This document shows positions 35,520 through 43,309 of a DNA stretch of 64,000 nt, piece after piece (the stretch's first letter is position 1; each line of letters starts with the position of its first letter). The notes beneath the pieces are model-generated. The model searched no databases and was not told where the DNA came from. It was given only the letters and a program-made list of their open reading frames with translations. This stretch comes from Bacillota bacterium (lineage in GTDB: Bacteria > Bacillota > Clostridia > Acetivibrionales > DSM-1351): NCBI GenBank assembly GCA_023444055.1, contig JAEZRV010000062.1, positions 23,154 to 87,153 on the forward strand, in the 5' to 3' direction. Made by a program: the position numbers and the translations under genes.

Positions 35520-35858
35520 TTGTCAAAAAGCTATGAAAAGCTAACAGAAGATTTAGTACAAGCTAGAACAGCTGCAGAGAAAGTAGCTATAGGAGAGGAT
35601 AGCGGAGAAATATGTTTAGAATCACTAGCGATAAAAATTCCACACGCTAAAGCCAACGATGTTATTAATGCAATTAATAAAGCCGGGTTAACAACCTATG
35701 GGGCGCAAGTAATAGACAAAATGAGATATTTTATTATAGGCATAAAGAAGTGTGGTTATCGTTCATCTAGGCATAGAGCAATTGAGAAATTACATAAGGA
35801 AATGTTAAGCAGAGGGTACATAGTAAGAATTCATACAGAGCCGGAGCTTGAACGGTAA
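35520..35858 (+). CDS. hypothetical phage protein
   Basis: The 112-residue protein mixes helices and strands (IKIPHAKANDVINAINKAG, MRYFIIGIKKCG). I chose the TTG at 35520 because AAAGGTG lies six bases upstream. It sits between Rep and SSB and is probably part of the replication module. Confidence 0.55.
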   Translation: MSKSYEKLTEDLVQARTAAEKVAIGEDSGEICLESLAIKIPHAKANDVINAINKAGLTTYGAQVIDKMRYFIIGIKKCGYRSSRHRAIEKLHKEMLSRGYIVRIHTEPELER

Positions 35859-35890
35859 AATGGCAAATTCACAGAAGGGACTAGCATAGT

Positions 35891-36295
35891 ATGAACAAAG
35901 TTATTGAGATGGGGAGATTAACAAAAGACCCTGTAGTTAGATATACAAGTGGAGAGGCAAAAGCAGTATGCAGTTTTACGTTGGCAGTAAACAGAAGGGG
36001 AACAACAGAGCAGAAAGCGGACTTTATAAATTTTGTTGCATGGGGCAAAAATGCAGAATTTCTACAAAAGCATTGTATTAAAGGTATGCAAATTGCTGTA
36101 TATGGTTCGCTGCAAACAAGAAAATGGGACGATGCAGAGGGTAAGAGACATTACATAATGGAAGTTGTAGCCTCAGAGATATATTTTGCAGATGCAAAAA
36201 GAAACGGAAGTGAAGAAAAATACGGTGATGCATATGAAGGTGGCTCAGATGGCTATTATCCATTAGATGATGATCCATTTCCACCATTCGCATAA
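35891..36295 (+). CDS. ssb: phage single-stranded DNA-binding protein
   Basis: The OB fold spans about residues 1-105 (MNKVIEMGRLTKDPVVRYTSG, FINFVAWGKNAEFL, GSLQTRKWDDAEG). The acidic tail ends DDDPFPPFA, close to the usual DDDIPF tip that recruits partner proteins. It coats single strands during phage replication. Confidence 0.9.
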   Translation: MNKVIEMGRLTKDPVVRYTSGEAKAVCSFTLAVNRRGTTEQKADFINFVAWGKNAEFLQKHCIKGMQIAVYGSLQTRKWDDAEGKRHYIMEVVASEIYFADAKRNGSEEKYGDAYEGGSDGYYPLDDDPFPPFA

Positions 36296-36310
36296 GGAGG
36301 GCTGAGAAAC

Positions 36311-36706
36311 ATGTCAGGCACAAAGAAAGCTAATTACAAAATACCACACGCTACTGAAAGCGTTGAACAAATAAACCTCTTCCGCTGGGCGATACTGCAA
36401 GAGTGCAAATGCCCTGAGTTAATGTTATTACACCATATTCCAAACGGTGGCAAAAGAGATAAAAGGACTGCAGCAAGGTTAAAGTTGGAAGGAGTAAAAG
36501 CAGGAGTGCCAGATATATCCCTTCCAGTATCAAGAGGCAAGTACCATGGCTTGTACATAGAATTAAAAGCTGGAGACAACACAACAACAGACAATCAGGA
36601 CAAATGGATTTCACGTCTACAGAAGCAAGGTTATCAAGTAAATGTATGTTACGGCTGGGAAGAGGCAGCAGAAGTAATAACAAACTATCTAAATCAAAAA
36701 TCTTAA
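36311..36706 (+). CDS. VRR-NUC domain nuclease
   Basis: The 131-residue protein has the VRR-NUC core: HIPNGGKRD, then GVKAGVPDISL, GLYIELKAGDN and a following DKWISRLQKQGYQV. The catalytic residues sit in PD...ExK (PDISL and ELK). Such stand-alone phage nucleases act on branched DNA, probably in replication or packaging. Confidence 0.85.
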   Translation: MSGTKKANYKIPHATESVEQINLFRWAILQECKCPELMLLHHIPNGGKRDKRTAARLKLEGVKAGVPDISLPVSRGKYHGLYIELKAGDNTTTDNQDKWISRLQKQGYQVNVCYGWEEAAEVITNYLNQKS

Positions 36707-36745
36707 GCCCAAGTCTAATTTAAATATAAGGAGGAATGAAGAGGA

Positions 36746-37510
36746 ATGAAAACAATTAGTTTAATAAAACTTAAAGGCGGAGTAGGAAACACGTTTACGG
36801 CAATTCAGATCGCTTATAATTTATGGCTTGCAGGCAAGAAGGTTCTTTTGATAGATAACGACAAACAAGGAAACTTATCAAAATTTTATGATGTGTACAG
36901 TGATACAGAGCTAAGTGCTACTGCTCAATTGTTGGGTGTGAGCTATCCGAACTTAAAAGAACTGGAGAAGGAAACGCAATACAAGAATCTGTGGATTATA
37001 AATGCAAATATGAGCCTTCTAACAGCTACAACGGATTTAACAAAAACAGAGGCTAGCGATCAGCATTTAAGATTTAGAAGAATAATAAATCAAGCTGAGC
37101 AAATGGGGTATGAATACTTGATAATTGATAACCCGCCAGATATGGGACTAAACGTTATTAATGCTCTTATGGTGACGGAGGATGTTATTGTACCACTAAA
37201 AATAGATGAATGGGCTTTGGAGGGCTTAGACATTGTTATAGATCAGATTGAGAATGCCAAAGCACTTAATAGTAAAATTCGATTTGCAGGAACTTTAATA
37301 ACTAACTACAGAAAAAACGATACCAACATAGCGGGAGTAGATTGGCTCAAAGCAAATAATTACAGGGTATTTGAAACAAAGATAAGATATAGCGATAAAG
37401 CGACTGAGAGCATATTTTTTCACAAAGCAGTACAAGAGTATAGCTCTAGAAGTTCAGTAGCTATAGATTATAAAAAGTTTGTAAAAGAGTATTTAAACGG
37501 GAGGGCTTAA
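36746..37510 (+). CDS. parA: ParA-like ATPase with altered P-loop
   Basis: The 254-residue protein is a ParA/Soj-type segregation ATPase. The N-terminal motif is KLKGGVGNTFTA, where the family has KGGVGKTT; the P-loop lysine is Asn (codon AAC at about 36788). The A' motif LLIDNDKQGN and Walker B YLIIDNPPDMG are present. The first (signature) lysine is kept. ParB follows after two bases, so this is a parAB operon. ATP use is doubtful unless the Asn is tolerated. Confidence 0.82.
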   Translation: MKTISLIKLKGGVGNTFTAIQIAYNLWLAGKKVLLIDNDKQGNLSKFYDVYSDTELSATAQLLGVSYPNLKELEKETQYKNLWIINANMSLLTATTDLTKTEASDQHLRFRRIINQAEQMGYEYLIIDNPPDMGLNVINALMVTEDVIVPLKIDEWALEGLDIVIDQIENAKALNSKIRFAGTLITNYRKNDTNIAGVDWLKANNYRVFETKIRYSDKATESIFFHKAVQEYSSRSSVAIDYKKFVKEYLNGRA

Positions 37511-37512
37511 TC

Positions 37513-38643
37513 ATGGTACAAGCAAAGAAATTTAGCTTTTTAGACATTATGAATAGCTCTTCTAAATCAGGTGAAGCACCAACGGACTTTAAAGAAATAT
37601 TTTTAAGTCCATACGAAGTAAAACCGACAGAAAGTAATTTTTATTCACAGGAAAATATAGAAGAGTTAGCAGATGCATTTTTAGCAGTAGGACAACAACA
37701 ACCTACAGTATTGGCATATACGGATGGTGAATACAAAATAATAAGCGGGCATAGGAGAAATACTGCTAATATTCTAAATATTGAGCGTGGGGAGCTTAAT
37801 AAAGATACTAAAGTAAGATACCTATACAAAGAAATGACACCAGCAATCCTTGAGCTATCCTTGATTATGGGCAATGCTCTAAACAGAAAGCTTACACCGT
37901 ATGAAGAAATGGAACAGGCTAAACGGTTAAAAGTAGCATTAATAAGAGCAAAGGAAGAGGATGGATTAGAGCTTAAAGGCAAAATTAGAGATATTATAGC
38001 AGAGCTTTTAGAAACAAGTCCCACTCAATTAGCAAGGATGGAAAAGATAGGTTCTAGCCTTACCGATGAAGCAAAAGAGCAATTCAAGGCGGGCAATATG
38101 GGAATAACAGTTGCATATGAAACATCAAAGCTGCCACCAGAAGAGCAAAAAGTGATTGTATCTTCCATAGCAACTGGTGAAGAGGTAATACCAAAGAATA
38201 TAGCGGAGCGGGTAAGAGAACTACAGCAAACTGCAATAGATAATGTTGAAAAACAAATTGATAAAGCGGTTAAAAAAGCGGAACATGCAACAGTAAGAGT
38301 ATTGCAGGCAACTGTAGAAGCTGAGAGAGTAGCAGAAACAGCAATGTTTAGTAAAGAAGTGTCCGAAACGGACACCATAAAACCAGAATATAAAATAAAC
38401 CATCAACTTAAAACTTATCCTGAGCAATTTGAGGCAGTCAGAAGAGGAATTAAGACCTTTGAATATCGGCTAAATGATAGAGACTACAAGGTTGGTGATA
38501 TATTACGGTTATTTGAATATTTACAAAAAGAAGAGGAAACAACAGGGCAGTTTATAGATGTGGAAGTGATTTATTTACTAGAGGGTGGGAATCTTGGAAT
38601 ACCTAATAATTATGTGATTATGAGTATTAAACAAAAGGGGTGA
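37513..38643 (+). CDS. parB: ParB protein fused to a C-terminal DUF3850 (ASCH/PUA-like) domain
   Basis: Residues about 28-110 form the ParB N-terminal domain (FLSPYEVKPTE, ENIEELADAF and the GHRR motif in KIISGHRRNTAN). Residues 110-235 form the helical KorB/Spo0J-like DNA-binding part, and 240-285 a coiled coil. Residues about 295-376 read HQLKTYPEQFEAVRRGIKTFEYRLNDRD and DILRLFEY.., the DUF3850 pattern of small ASCH/PUA-like proteins that are usually separate genes. The ParB part should bind a centromere-like site; the added domain may bind nucleic acid. Confidence 0.82.
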   Translation: MVQAKKFSFLDIMNSSSKSGEAPTDFKEIFLSPYEVKPTESNFYSQENIEELADAFLAVGQQQPTVLAYTDGEYKIISGHRRNTANILNIERGELNKDTKVRYLYKEMTPAILELSLIMGNALNRKLTPYEEMEQAKRLKVALIRAKEEDGLELKGKIRDIIAELLETSPTQLARMEKIGSSLTDEAKEQFKAGNMGITVAYETSKLPPEEQKVIVSSIATGEEVIPKNIAERVRELQQTAIDNVEKQIDKAVKKAEHATVRVLQATVEAERVAETAMFSKEVSETDTIKPEYKINHQLKTYPEQFEAVRRGIKTFEYRLNDRDYKVGDILRLFEYLQKEEETTGQFIDVEVIYLLEGGNLGIPNNYVIMSIKQKG

Positions 38644-38649
38644 GCATGA

Positions 38650-38895
38650 ATGAAATACCCATGGGATAAAATGACTGAACAGCAAAAAATAAAAGCATGT
38701 CAAGAAGAAATAGATTTAGTTACTCACAATGGTACTACAAAGGACGATCTGTTAAATATTTTGCGGTGGCTGTGGAATAAATTTGAGGTGGTAAAAGACA
38801 GTGAATTTGAGACTACTGATAAAATTACTGCAAGTGAATGTATTGATTGCCAGTGTTCTGATGATGGCGATGAACGTGATTTAAATACAACATGA
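38650..38895 (+). CDS. small acidic phage protein
   Basis: The 81-residue acidic protein starts MKYPWDKMTEQQK and ends with a Cys/Asp-rich tail (ECIDCQCSDDGDE). No family is recognised. It follows parB by six bases. Confidence 0.55.
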   Translation: MKYPWDKMTEQQKIKACQEEIDLVTHNGTTKDDLLNILRWLWNKFEVVKDSEFETTDKITASECIDCQCSDDGDERDLNTT

Positions 38896-38913
38896 ACTTT
38901 GGAAGGAGGATTT

Positions 38914-39102
38914 ATGAAAGTTAAAGAGTTAATAAATATAGTGTTTGACAAAGTGATTATATATAAATCAAACAATGAAGGTTTTGAAAATATATATAAA
39001 GGCAATGCAAAGGATATTCCATTAAATATATTAGAAATGAATGTCAAAACTGTTGGAGCAGCGAGAAAATCAGTTTTAGATATACAAGTGGATAATACTT
39101 AA
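38914..39102 (+). CDS. small phage protein
   Basis: The 62-residue protein starts MKVKELINIVFDKVIIYKS, a pattern I have seen in small phage proteins of unknown function. GGAAGGAGG precedes the ATG at 38914. Confidence 0.55.
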   Translation: MKVKELINIVFDKVIIYKSNNEGFENIYKGNAKDIPLNILEMNVKTVGAARKSVLDIQVDNT

Positions 39103-39139
39103 TTTAATTACATTATGAAATAACGGCGGGGGTGAGGAT

Positions 39140-39607
39140 TTGAATAAAACAATTATTGATGTGTGTTGTGGATCTAAAATGTTTTGGTTTAAAAAGAATA
39201 ATGAGAATACGGTTTACATGGATATTAGAGAGTTAGAAGATACATTGTGCGATGGAAGAAAACTTGTCATTAAGCCTGATGTAATGGGCGACTTTAAAGA
39301 TATACCTTATGCAGATAATAGCTTTAAATTAGCTGTGTTTGACCCACCGCATTTGATTAGGGCTGGGGAAAATTCGTGGTTGGCCAAAAAGTACGGGAAA
39401 TTAAATATAGATACTTGGCCACAAGAAATTAAACAAGGTTTTGACGAGTGCATGAGAGTATTAGAGCCGTATGGATTGCTGGTATTCAAATGGAACGAAG
39501 ACCAAATAAAACTTAGGGATGTTATAAAAGCAATAAATTATACTCCGCTATTTGGTGATAAAAGAAGCAAAACGCACTGGATGGTATTCATGAAGGGTAT
39601 TGCGTGA
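39140..39607 (+). CDS. phage SAM-dependent DNA methyltransferase-like protein
   Basis: The 155-residue protein starts with TTG and the motif IIDVCCGSKMFW. It then has DIPYADNSFKLAVFDPPHL, where DPPH corresponds to the catalytic (D/N)PP(Y/W)-type motif, and a late helix-strand ECMRVLEPYGLLVFKW. It is short, lacking a recognisable target-recognition domain, like many orphan phage methyltransferases. The substrate may be adenine or cytosine in DNA. Confidence 0.75.
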   Translation: MNKTIIDVCCGSKMFWFKKNNENTVYMDIRELEDTLCDGRKLVIKPDVMGDFKDIPYADNSFKLAVFDPPHLIRAGENSWLAKKYGKLNIDTWPQEIKQGFDECMRVLEPYGLLVFKWNEDQIKLRDVIKAINYTPLFGDKRSKTHWMVFMKGIA

Positions 39608-39674
39608 AACAAATATTTAGCGACGGAAAGGAGCTAAGAATAATTCTAGATAAAGAGTAGCTACTCGTTCAGAC

Positions 39675-40532
39675 GTGAACGATATGAAAATATTAAGTTG
39701 TGGAGCAGGGCAACAAAGCACAGCATTAGCCCTTATGAGTTGCGAAAATGCAATAATGGGTAAAGAACGACACCCTTTTGTACCAATTTACGATGCAATT
39801 ATCTTTTGTGATTTAGGCGGTGAACGTAAATGGGTATATGATCAAGTTGAGTTTATTAAAGTTTCATGTGACAGAGCTGGGATACCTTTTTACATTTTGA
39901 AAGAAAAGAATTTAAAAGATGATTATATTAAGAATTATGGAATTAATAGAGTTGTCACTATCCCTTTTTGGAGCATTGACGAGAGTGGAAAGAAGGGTAA
40001 AATGACAAGACATTGCACTATTGATTACAAAATTGTTCAAATTCAAAATTTTGTTAGGTGGAACTTGTTGGGATATAGAAAAGGTGAAAGAACTAGGCAA
40101 GAGGATATACAGGCTCATGAAATGCATATTGGTTTTACGTTTGAGGAGCAACAAAGAATTTTTGATAGTAAGCATAAGCTATTTATAAATAAATTTCCGA
40201 TGGTAGAAATGGGGTTGGTAAGAGCAGATAATTATGCTTATGTACGAGAATATTGGGGTTTAGAAACACTTGGTAGTGCGTGTTTATTTTGTCCATTTCA
40301 TACAAACTATTTTTTTAAGGAATGCAAAGATACTTGCGAGAATGATTATAAAACTATATTAGAGATTGATAATAAATTAGAATTAGGTATCCCGAACTCA
40401 AGAATAGGTGTGCCGAATAGCAAAGTATATATTAGCAGGAGCAGAAAAAGAATTGCTGATTTGCTATCGGAAGAGTGCAATGACAAAGAGTGTTTTAGAT
40501 ATAAGCAAGAGGACGTTTGGAATGGTTTCTAG
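39675..40532 (+). CDS. PAPS-reductase-like (PP-loop) phage enzyme
   Basis: The 285-residue protein begins ILSCGAGQQSTALALM, a variant of the SGGxDS nucleotide-binding loop seen in phage PAPS-reductase-like proteins. Later features are FCDLGGERKWVYDQV, a basic middle, and two cysteine groups (ACLFCPFHTNYF and ECKDTCEN) that could hold an iron-sulfur cluster. It adenylates or sulfurates an unknown substrate. The start may be GTG at 39675 or ATG at 39684; neither has a strong ribosome site. It follows the methyltransferase gene. Confidence 0.7.
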   Translation: MNDMKILSCGAGQQSTALALMSCENAIMGKERHPFVPIYDAIIFCDLGGERKWVYDQVEFIKVSCDRAGIPFYILKEKNLKDDYIKNYGINRVVTIPFWSIDESGKKGKMTRHCTIDYKIVQIQNFVRWNLLGYRKGERTRQEDIQAHEMHIGFTFEEQQRIFDSKHKLFINKFPMVEMGLVRADNYAYVREYWGLETLGSACLFCPFHTNYFFKECKDTCENDYKTILEIDNKLELGIPNSRIGVPNSKVYISRSRKRIADLLSEECNDKECFRYKQEDVWNGF

Positions 40533-40574
40533 TTTGCTATTAAAATAGATACTGAGCGAAAGAAGGTGGTTGAT

Positions 40575-41150
40575 TTGGACAAAACGGAGCTTACTACTGA
40601 ACTGGAAAGAAAAATACATAAAGCCACAAGTAAGCAAGGTGTATTCTGCTGTTTTGAAGTTACTATTGGGTGGTTTGGTGAGGAAAGAGTAGATTATATG
40701 ACCTATGACACAAAAGGTATATTTAGGTTTTATGAGATTAAAGTTTCCAAAGCTGATTATCACAGTAAAGCACATAAAACATTCCTTGGACATTATAACT
40801 ATTATGTTATGACTAAGGAACTTTATGAACAAGTAAAAGACGAGATTCCTTGTCATATAGGAGTTTATATCGGTGACTGGTGTATGAAAAAAGCTAAAAA
40901 ACAGTCTTTGTCTATTGATGAACAGGTTTTAAAAAATTCTTTAATTCGCTCATTATGTCGTGATGCTGAAAAACTGCAAAAGATTGAAAATCCAAACTAC
41001 ATAAATCAATTAAAGACTAAAATTAAGAACCTTGAAAATGATAAGAGGGATTACCAAAAAAAATACTCTGAACTGTATGCCAAAGTGAGATATAAGTATG
41101 GTAGAGATTGGGATGCTGATATTGATTTGAGCGAAGCATTTTATTCATGA
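40575..41150 (+). CDS. MmcB-like / restriction-fold protein
   Basis: The 191-residue protein has a nuclease-like core: FCCFEVTIG, VDYMTYDTKGIFRFYEIKVSKADYHS and a strand-helix HIGVYIGDW. The D...ExK spacing (about residues 53-68) resembles MmcB-type proteins of the PD-(D/E)xK fold. A C-terminal coiled coil (about 135-170) is extra. I chose the TTG at 40575 because AAGGTGG is five bases upstream. Confidence 0.65.
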   Translation: MDKTELTTELERKIHKATSKQGVFCCFEVTIGWFGEERVDYMTYDTKGIFRFYEIKVSKADYHSKAHKTFLGHYNYYVMTKELYEQVKDEIPCHIGVYIGDWCMKKAKKQSLSIDEQVLKNSLIRSLCRDAEKLQKIENPNYINQLKTKIKNLENDKRDYQKKYSELYAKVRYKYGRDWDADIDLSEAFYS

Positions 41151-41185
41151 TATAAGAAGGTTACGAAGGAAAGGTAGGGAAAATT

Positions 41186-41512
41186 ATGTGTGAATTCTGT
41201 GGAGATAGTAAATGCACATTGACCAAAAAGCAAGTTATGGAGCGTGGTGCAATAATAGAAGATAACACTTGCGATGTCATGAGAATGGAATCAGAAGATA
41301 TTCCACAAACATACTGCTTTGATGGTGTACCAGCATTTTATAGTCTAAGTGCTTTGATACCAGACAAGGATGAAGAAAGTCCACATGCATATGAAAGGTA
41401 CAAATTTGATGAGGATACTGGATGTGACGGAGATTGGGAAACAGCCGAAATACAGAATCCTCTTAATTGGCAGACCGAAAAAGAATTCTTAGAAAAGATG
41501 AACATGAAATAA
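41186..41512 (+). CDS. Cys-rich acidic phage protein
   Basis: The 108-residue protein starts MCEFCGDSKCTLTKK, a possible zinc knuckle, followed by an acidic remainder with further single cysteines. The function is unknown. AAAGGTAGGG precedes the ATG. Confidence 0.55.
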   Translation: MCEFCGDSKCTLTKKQVMERGAIIEDNTCDVMRMESEDIPQTYCFDGVPAFYSLSALIPDKDEESPHAYERYKFDEDTGCDGDWETAEIQNPLNWQTEKEFLEKMNMK

Positions 41513-41544
41513 ATAGATTGTGCCTATAGAAAGAAGGTGAATAT

Positions 41545-42120
41545 ATTAAAAATTTATTAAAAGACGAATTATTAATCGCAAACTTTATAAGTAATTTATT
41601 TTATTCAACTGCTTACCCAGTAATTCATTTTGTATTAATTAAAGATATAAATAGTAAGATAATAGCACTGAACTCAATGGTAATATGTGTTTCTGGCATT
41701 TTGTTCCCTTTAATTTGGAATAAGTATTCTGTAAAACTATATACAAAGTATGGACATTTGCTGGGAATAGAAGCTATTACGTATACACTTATTGCAATAC
41801 TAGTATTAGCAGGATCAATAACTAATAAAACATATTACATATTGGATACGTTCTTGTTTGCTTTAATTACTAAGAATATCATGTGCGGTGCAAACAAGCT
41901 GAGAGCAAGTCGATACAACTCAGATAACAAAAGAGAAAGGTATGATAATAATTCAGATCTAATTTCTAATCTAAGCAGCTTAATGGGATTCGGAATAAGT
42001 TTTATTGTTACAATACCAACAAATGTTGCTTTTATACTTATTACTATAGGTATTTGCTTTGATAATATATTTTATTTTAAAGCTTATAAGCAAACAAAAA
42101 TTAGTTCACAGGACAAATAA
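41545..42120 (+). CDS. phage-encoded membrane protein with probable ATT start
   Basis: The frame is open from 41530 to 42120 and codes for about five hydrophobic helices. The first ATG (41677) would remove one and a half helices (ELLIANFISNLFYSTAYPV lies before it). AAGGTG (41534-41539) stands five bases before an ATT at 41545, and no ATG, GTG or TTG is in frame there. The sequence looks like half of a transporter-type fold (SKIIALNSMVICVSGILFP, FLFALITKNIM). The role is unknown, possibly a change to the host membrane. Confidence 0.6.
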   Translation: MKNLLKDELLIANFISNLFYSTAYPVIHFVLIKDINSKIIALNSMVICVSGILFPLIWNKYSVKLYTKYGHLLGIEAITYTLIAILVLAGSITNKTYYILDTFLFALITKNIMCGANKLRASRYNSDNKRERYDNNSDLISNLSSLMGFGISFIVTIPTNVAFILITIGICFDNIFYFKAYKQTKISSQDK

Positions 42121-42136
42121 AGAGTGAGGATAAGAT

Positions 42137-42256
42137 ATGAAAATAAAACCGTTTTTTAGATGGTACGATTTGTGGATAGGTGCTTATATAGATAAAAATA
42201 GTAGAGCAGTTTATATAATTCTTATTCCGATGGTTGGGCTAAAAATAAATTATTAA
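42137..42256 (+). CDS. 39-residue phage protein
   Basis: The sequence begins MKIKPFFRWYDLWIGAYID and ends IPMVGLKINY. Similar short proteins, starting with a KPFF..YDLWIG pattern, occur in many phages. The function is unknown. AGAGTGAGG lies upstream. Confidence 0.6.
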   Translation: MKIKPFFRWYDLWIGAYIDKNSRAVYIILIPMVGLKINY

Positions 42257-42297
42257 GTGTACAAAATAAACAGATTGCGAAAGGAGTGAACTAATAA

Positions 42298-42777
42298 ATG
42301 ATTAAAGGTGCAGTTATAGATGAAACGGGCAAATACAGATACCAGCTTTGGCGAGTATGGGATGAATCAAAGCCAAAAATAGTTTTTATTATGCTGAACG
42401 GTTCGACAGCAGATGCAAATAATGATGATCCTACTTTAAGACGTTGCATGAGGTTTTCGCAAGTATGGGGTTTTGGTTCATTAGAAGTCGTTAATTTATT
42501 TGGATATAGAACTACACTTCCGACAGAATTAAAGAAGGCAAATGACCCTATAGGACCCGAAAACGATACATATATTATTAAGGCTATAAAAGATGCTGAA
42601 ATGGTAATAGCTGCATGGGGAACGAATGGCACATATAAAAATCAGGATAAGCATGTAATTAAATTATTAAAGGATAACGGAATAAAACCATATTATATTG
42701 ATTTATCTAAAGATGGCATACCAAAGCATCCATTATACTTAAAATCTGATTTGAAGCCTACCAAGTGGGCGATTTAA
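42298..42777 (+). CDS. DUF1643 protein
   Basis: The 159-residue protein shows the DUF1643 pattern: YRYQLWRVWDESKPKIVFIM, LNGSTADAN..DPTLRRCM, WGFGSLEVVNLFGYRTT and a later AAWGTNGTY. These proteins are common in phages and near mobile genes, with no known reaction. GAAAGGAGTGA precedes the ATG. Confidence 0.8.
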   Translation: MIKGAVIDETGKYRYQLWRVWDESKPKIVFIMLNGSTADANNDDPTLRRCMRFSQVWGFGSLEVVNLFGYRTTLPTELKKANDPIGPENDTYIIKAIKDAEMVIAAWGTNGTYKNQDKHVIKLLKDNGIKPYYIDLSKDGIPKHPLYLKSDLKPTKWAI

Positions 42778-42815
42778 AGATATTGAAAAGGAAAAATTAA
42801 GAAAGGGTGAGAATA

Positions 42816-43268
42816 ATGGAAGAGGAAATTAAATTCAGAGGCAAGACAGAAAATGGCTTATGGATTTGCGGTGACTTATTAAAAAGTGTTGGAAGTGCAT
42901 ATATTTGCGAAACATATACTGTTTTGGGAGATTTCATACAAGCTCATGCAAAAGAGGTAGATACAAATACAGTTGGCAGATGCACTGGTATTACAGACAA
43001 AAATCATATAATAGATATCTATGAGGGCGATATCGTAAAACGTGAAAGCGGAATGATGGGTGATGAATACGACGGATTTATAGGTATAGTAAAATTCGGA
43101 GAAGGTTCATTTGTAATTGAAAGTTTCGACGGTAAAAATGGCACATATCTATGGAGTGATGTACAAGAATTAGAAGTATTAGGCAACATTTACGACAATC
43201 CAAGGTTGATAAACACAAACCCTTCTTGGAGTGATCACATCAAGGGAAGGTTTGAAAGAATAACATAA
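42816..43268 (+). CDS. YopX-family phage protein
   Basis: The 150-residue protein begins EIKFRGKTENGLWICGDLL and contains GRCTGITDKN..IYEGDIVK and IGIVKFGEGSFV, the YopX pattern. This is a common small phage family of unknown function. The ATG at 42816 follows AAAGGGTGAG. Confidence 0.85.
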   Translation: MEEEIKFRGKTENGLWICGDLLKSVGSAYICETYTVLGDFIQAHAKEVDTNTVGRCTGITDKNHIIDIYEGDIVKRESGMMGDEYDGFIGIVKFGEGSFVIESFDGKNGTYLWSDVQELEVLGNIYDNPRLINTNPSWSDHIKGRFERIT

Positions 43269-43309
43269 ATAAACAATAATCATTACAAAAGAAAAGGTGG
43301 CGAAGAGGT

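Noticed and set aside
39604..39660. An 18-codon frame starting with GTG in the methyltransferase stop
   Set aside because: It is very short and has no clear ribosome site; it may be chance sequence between two genes.
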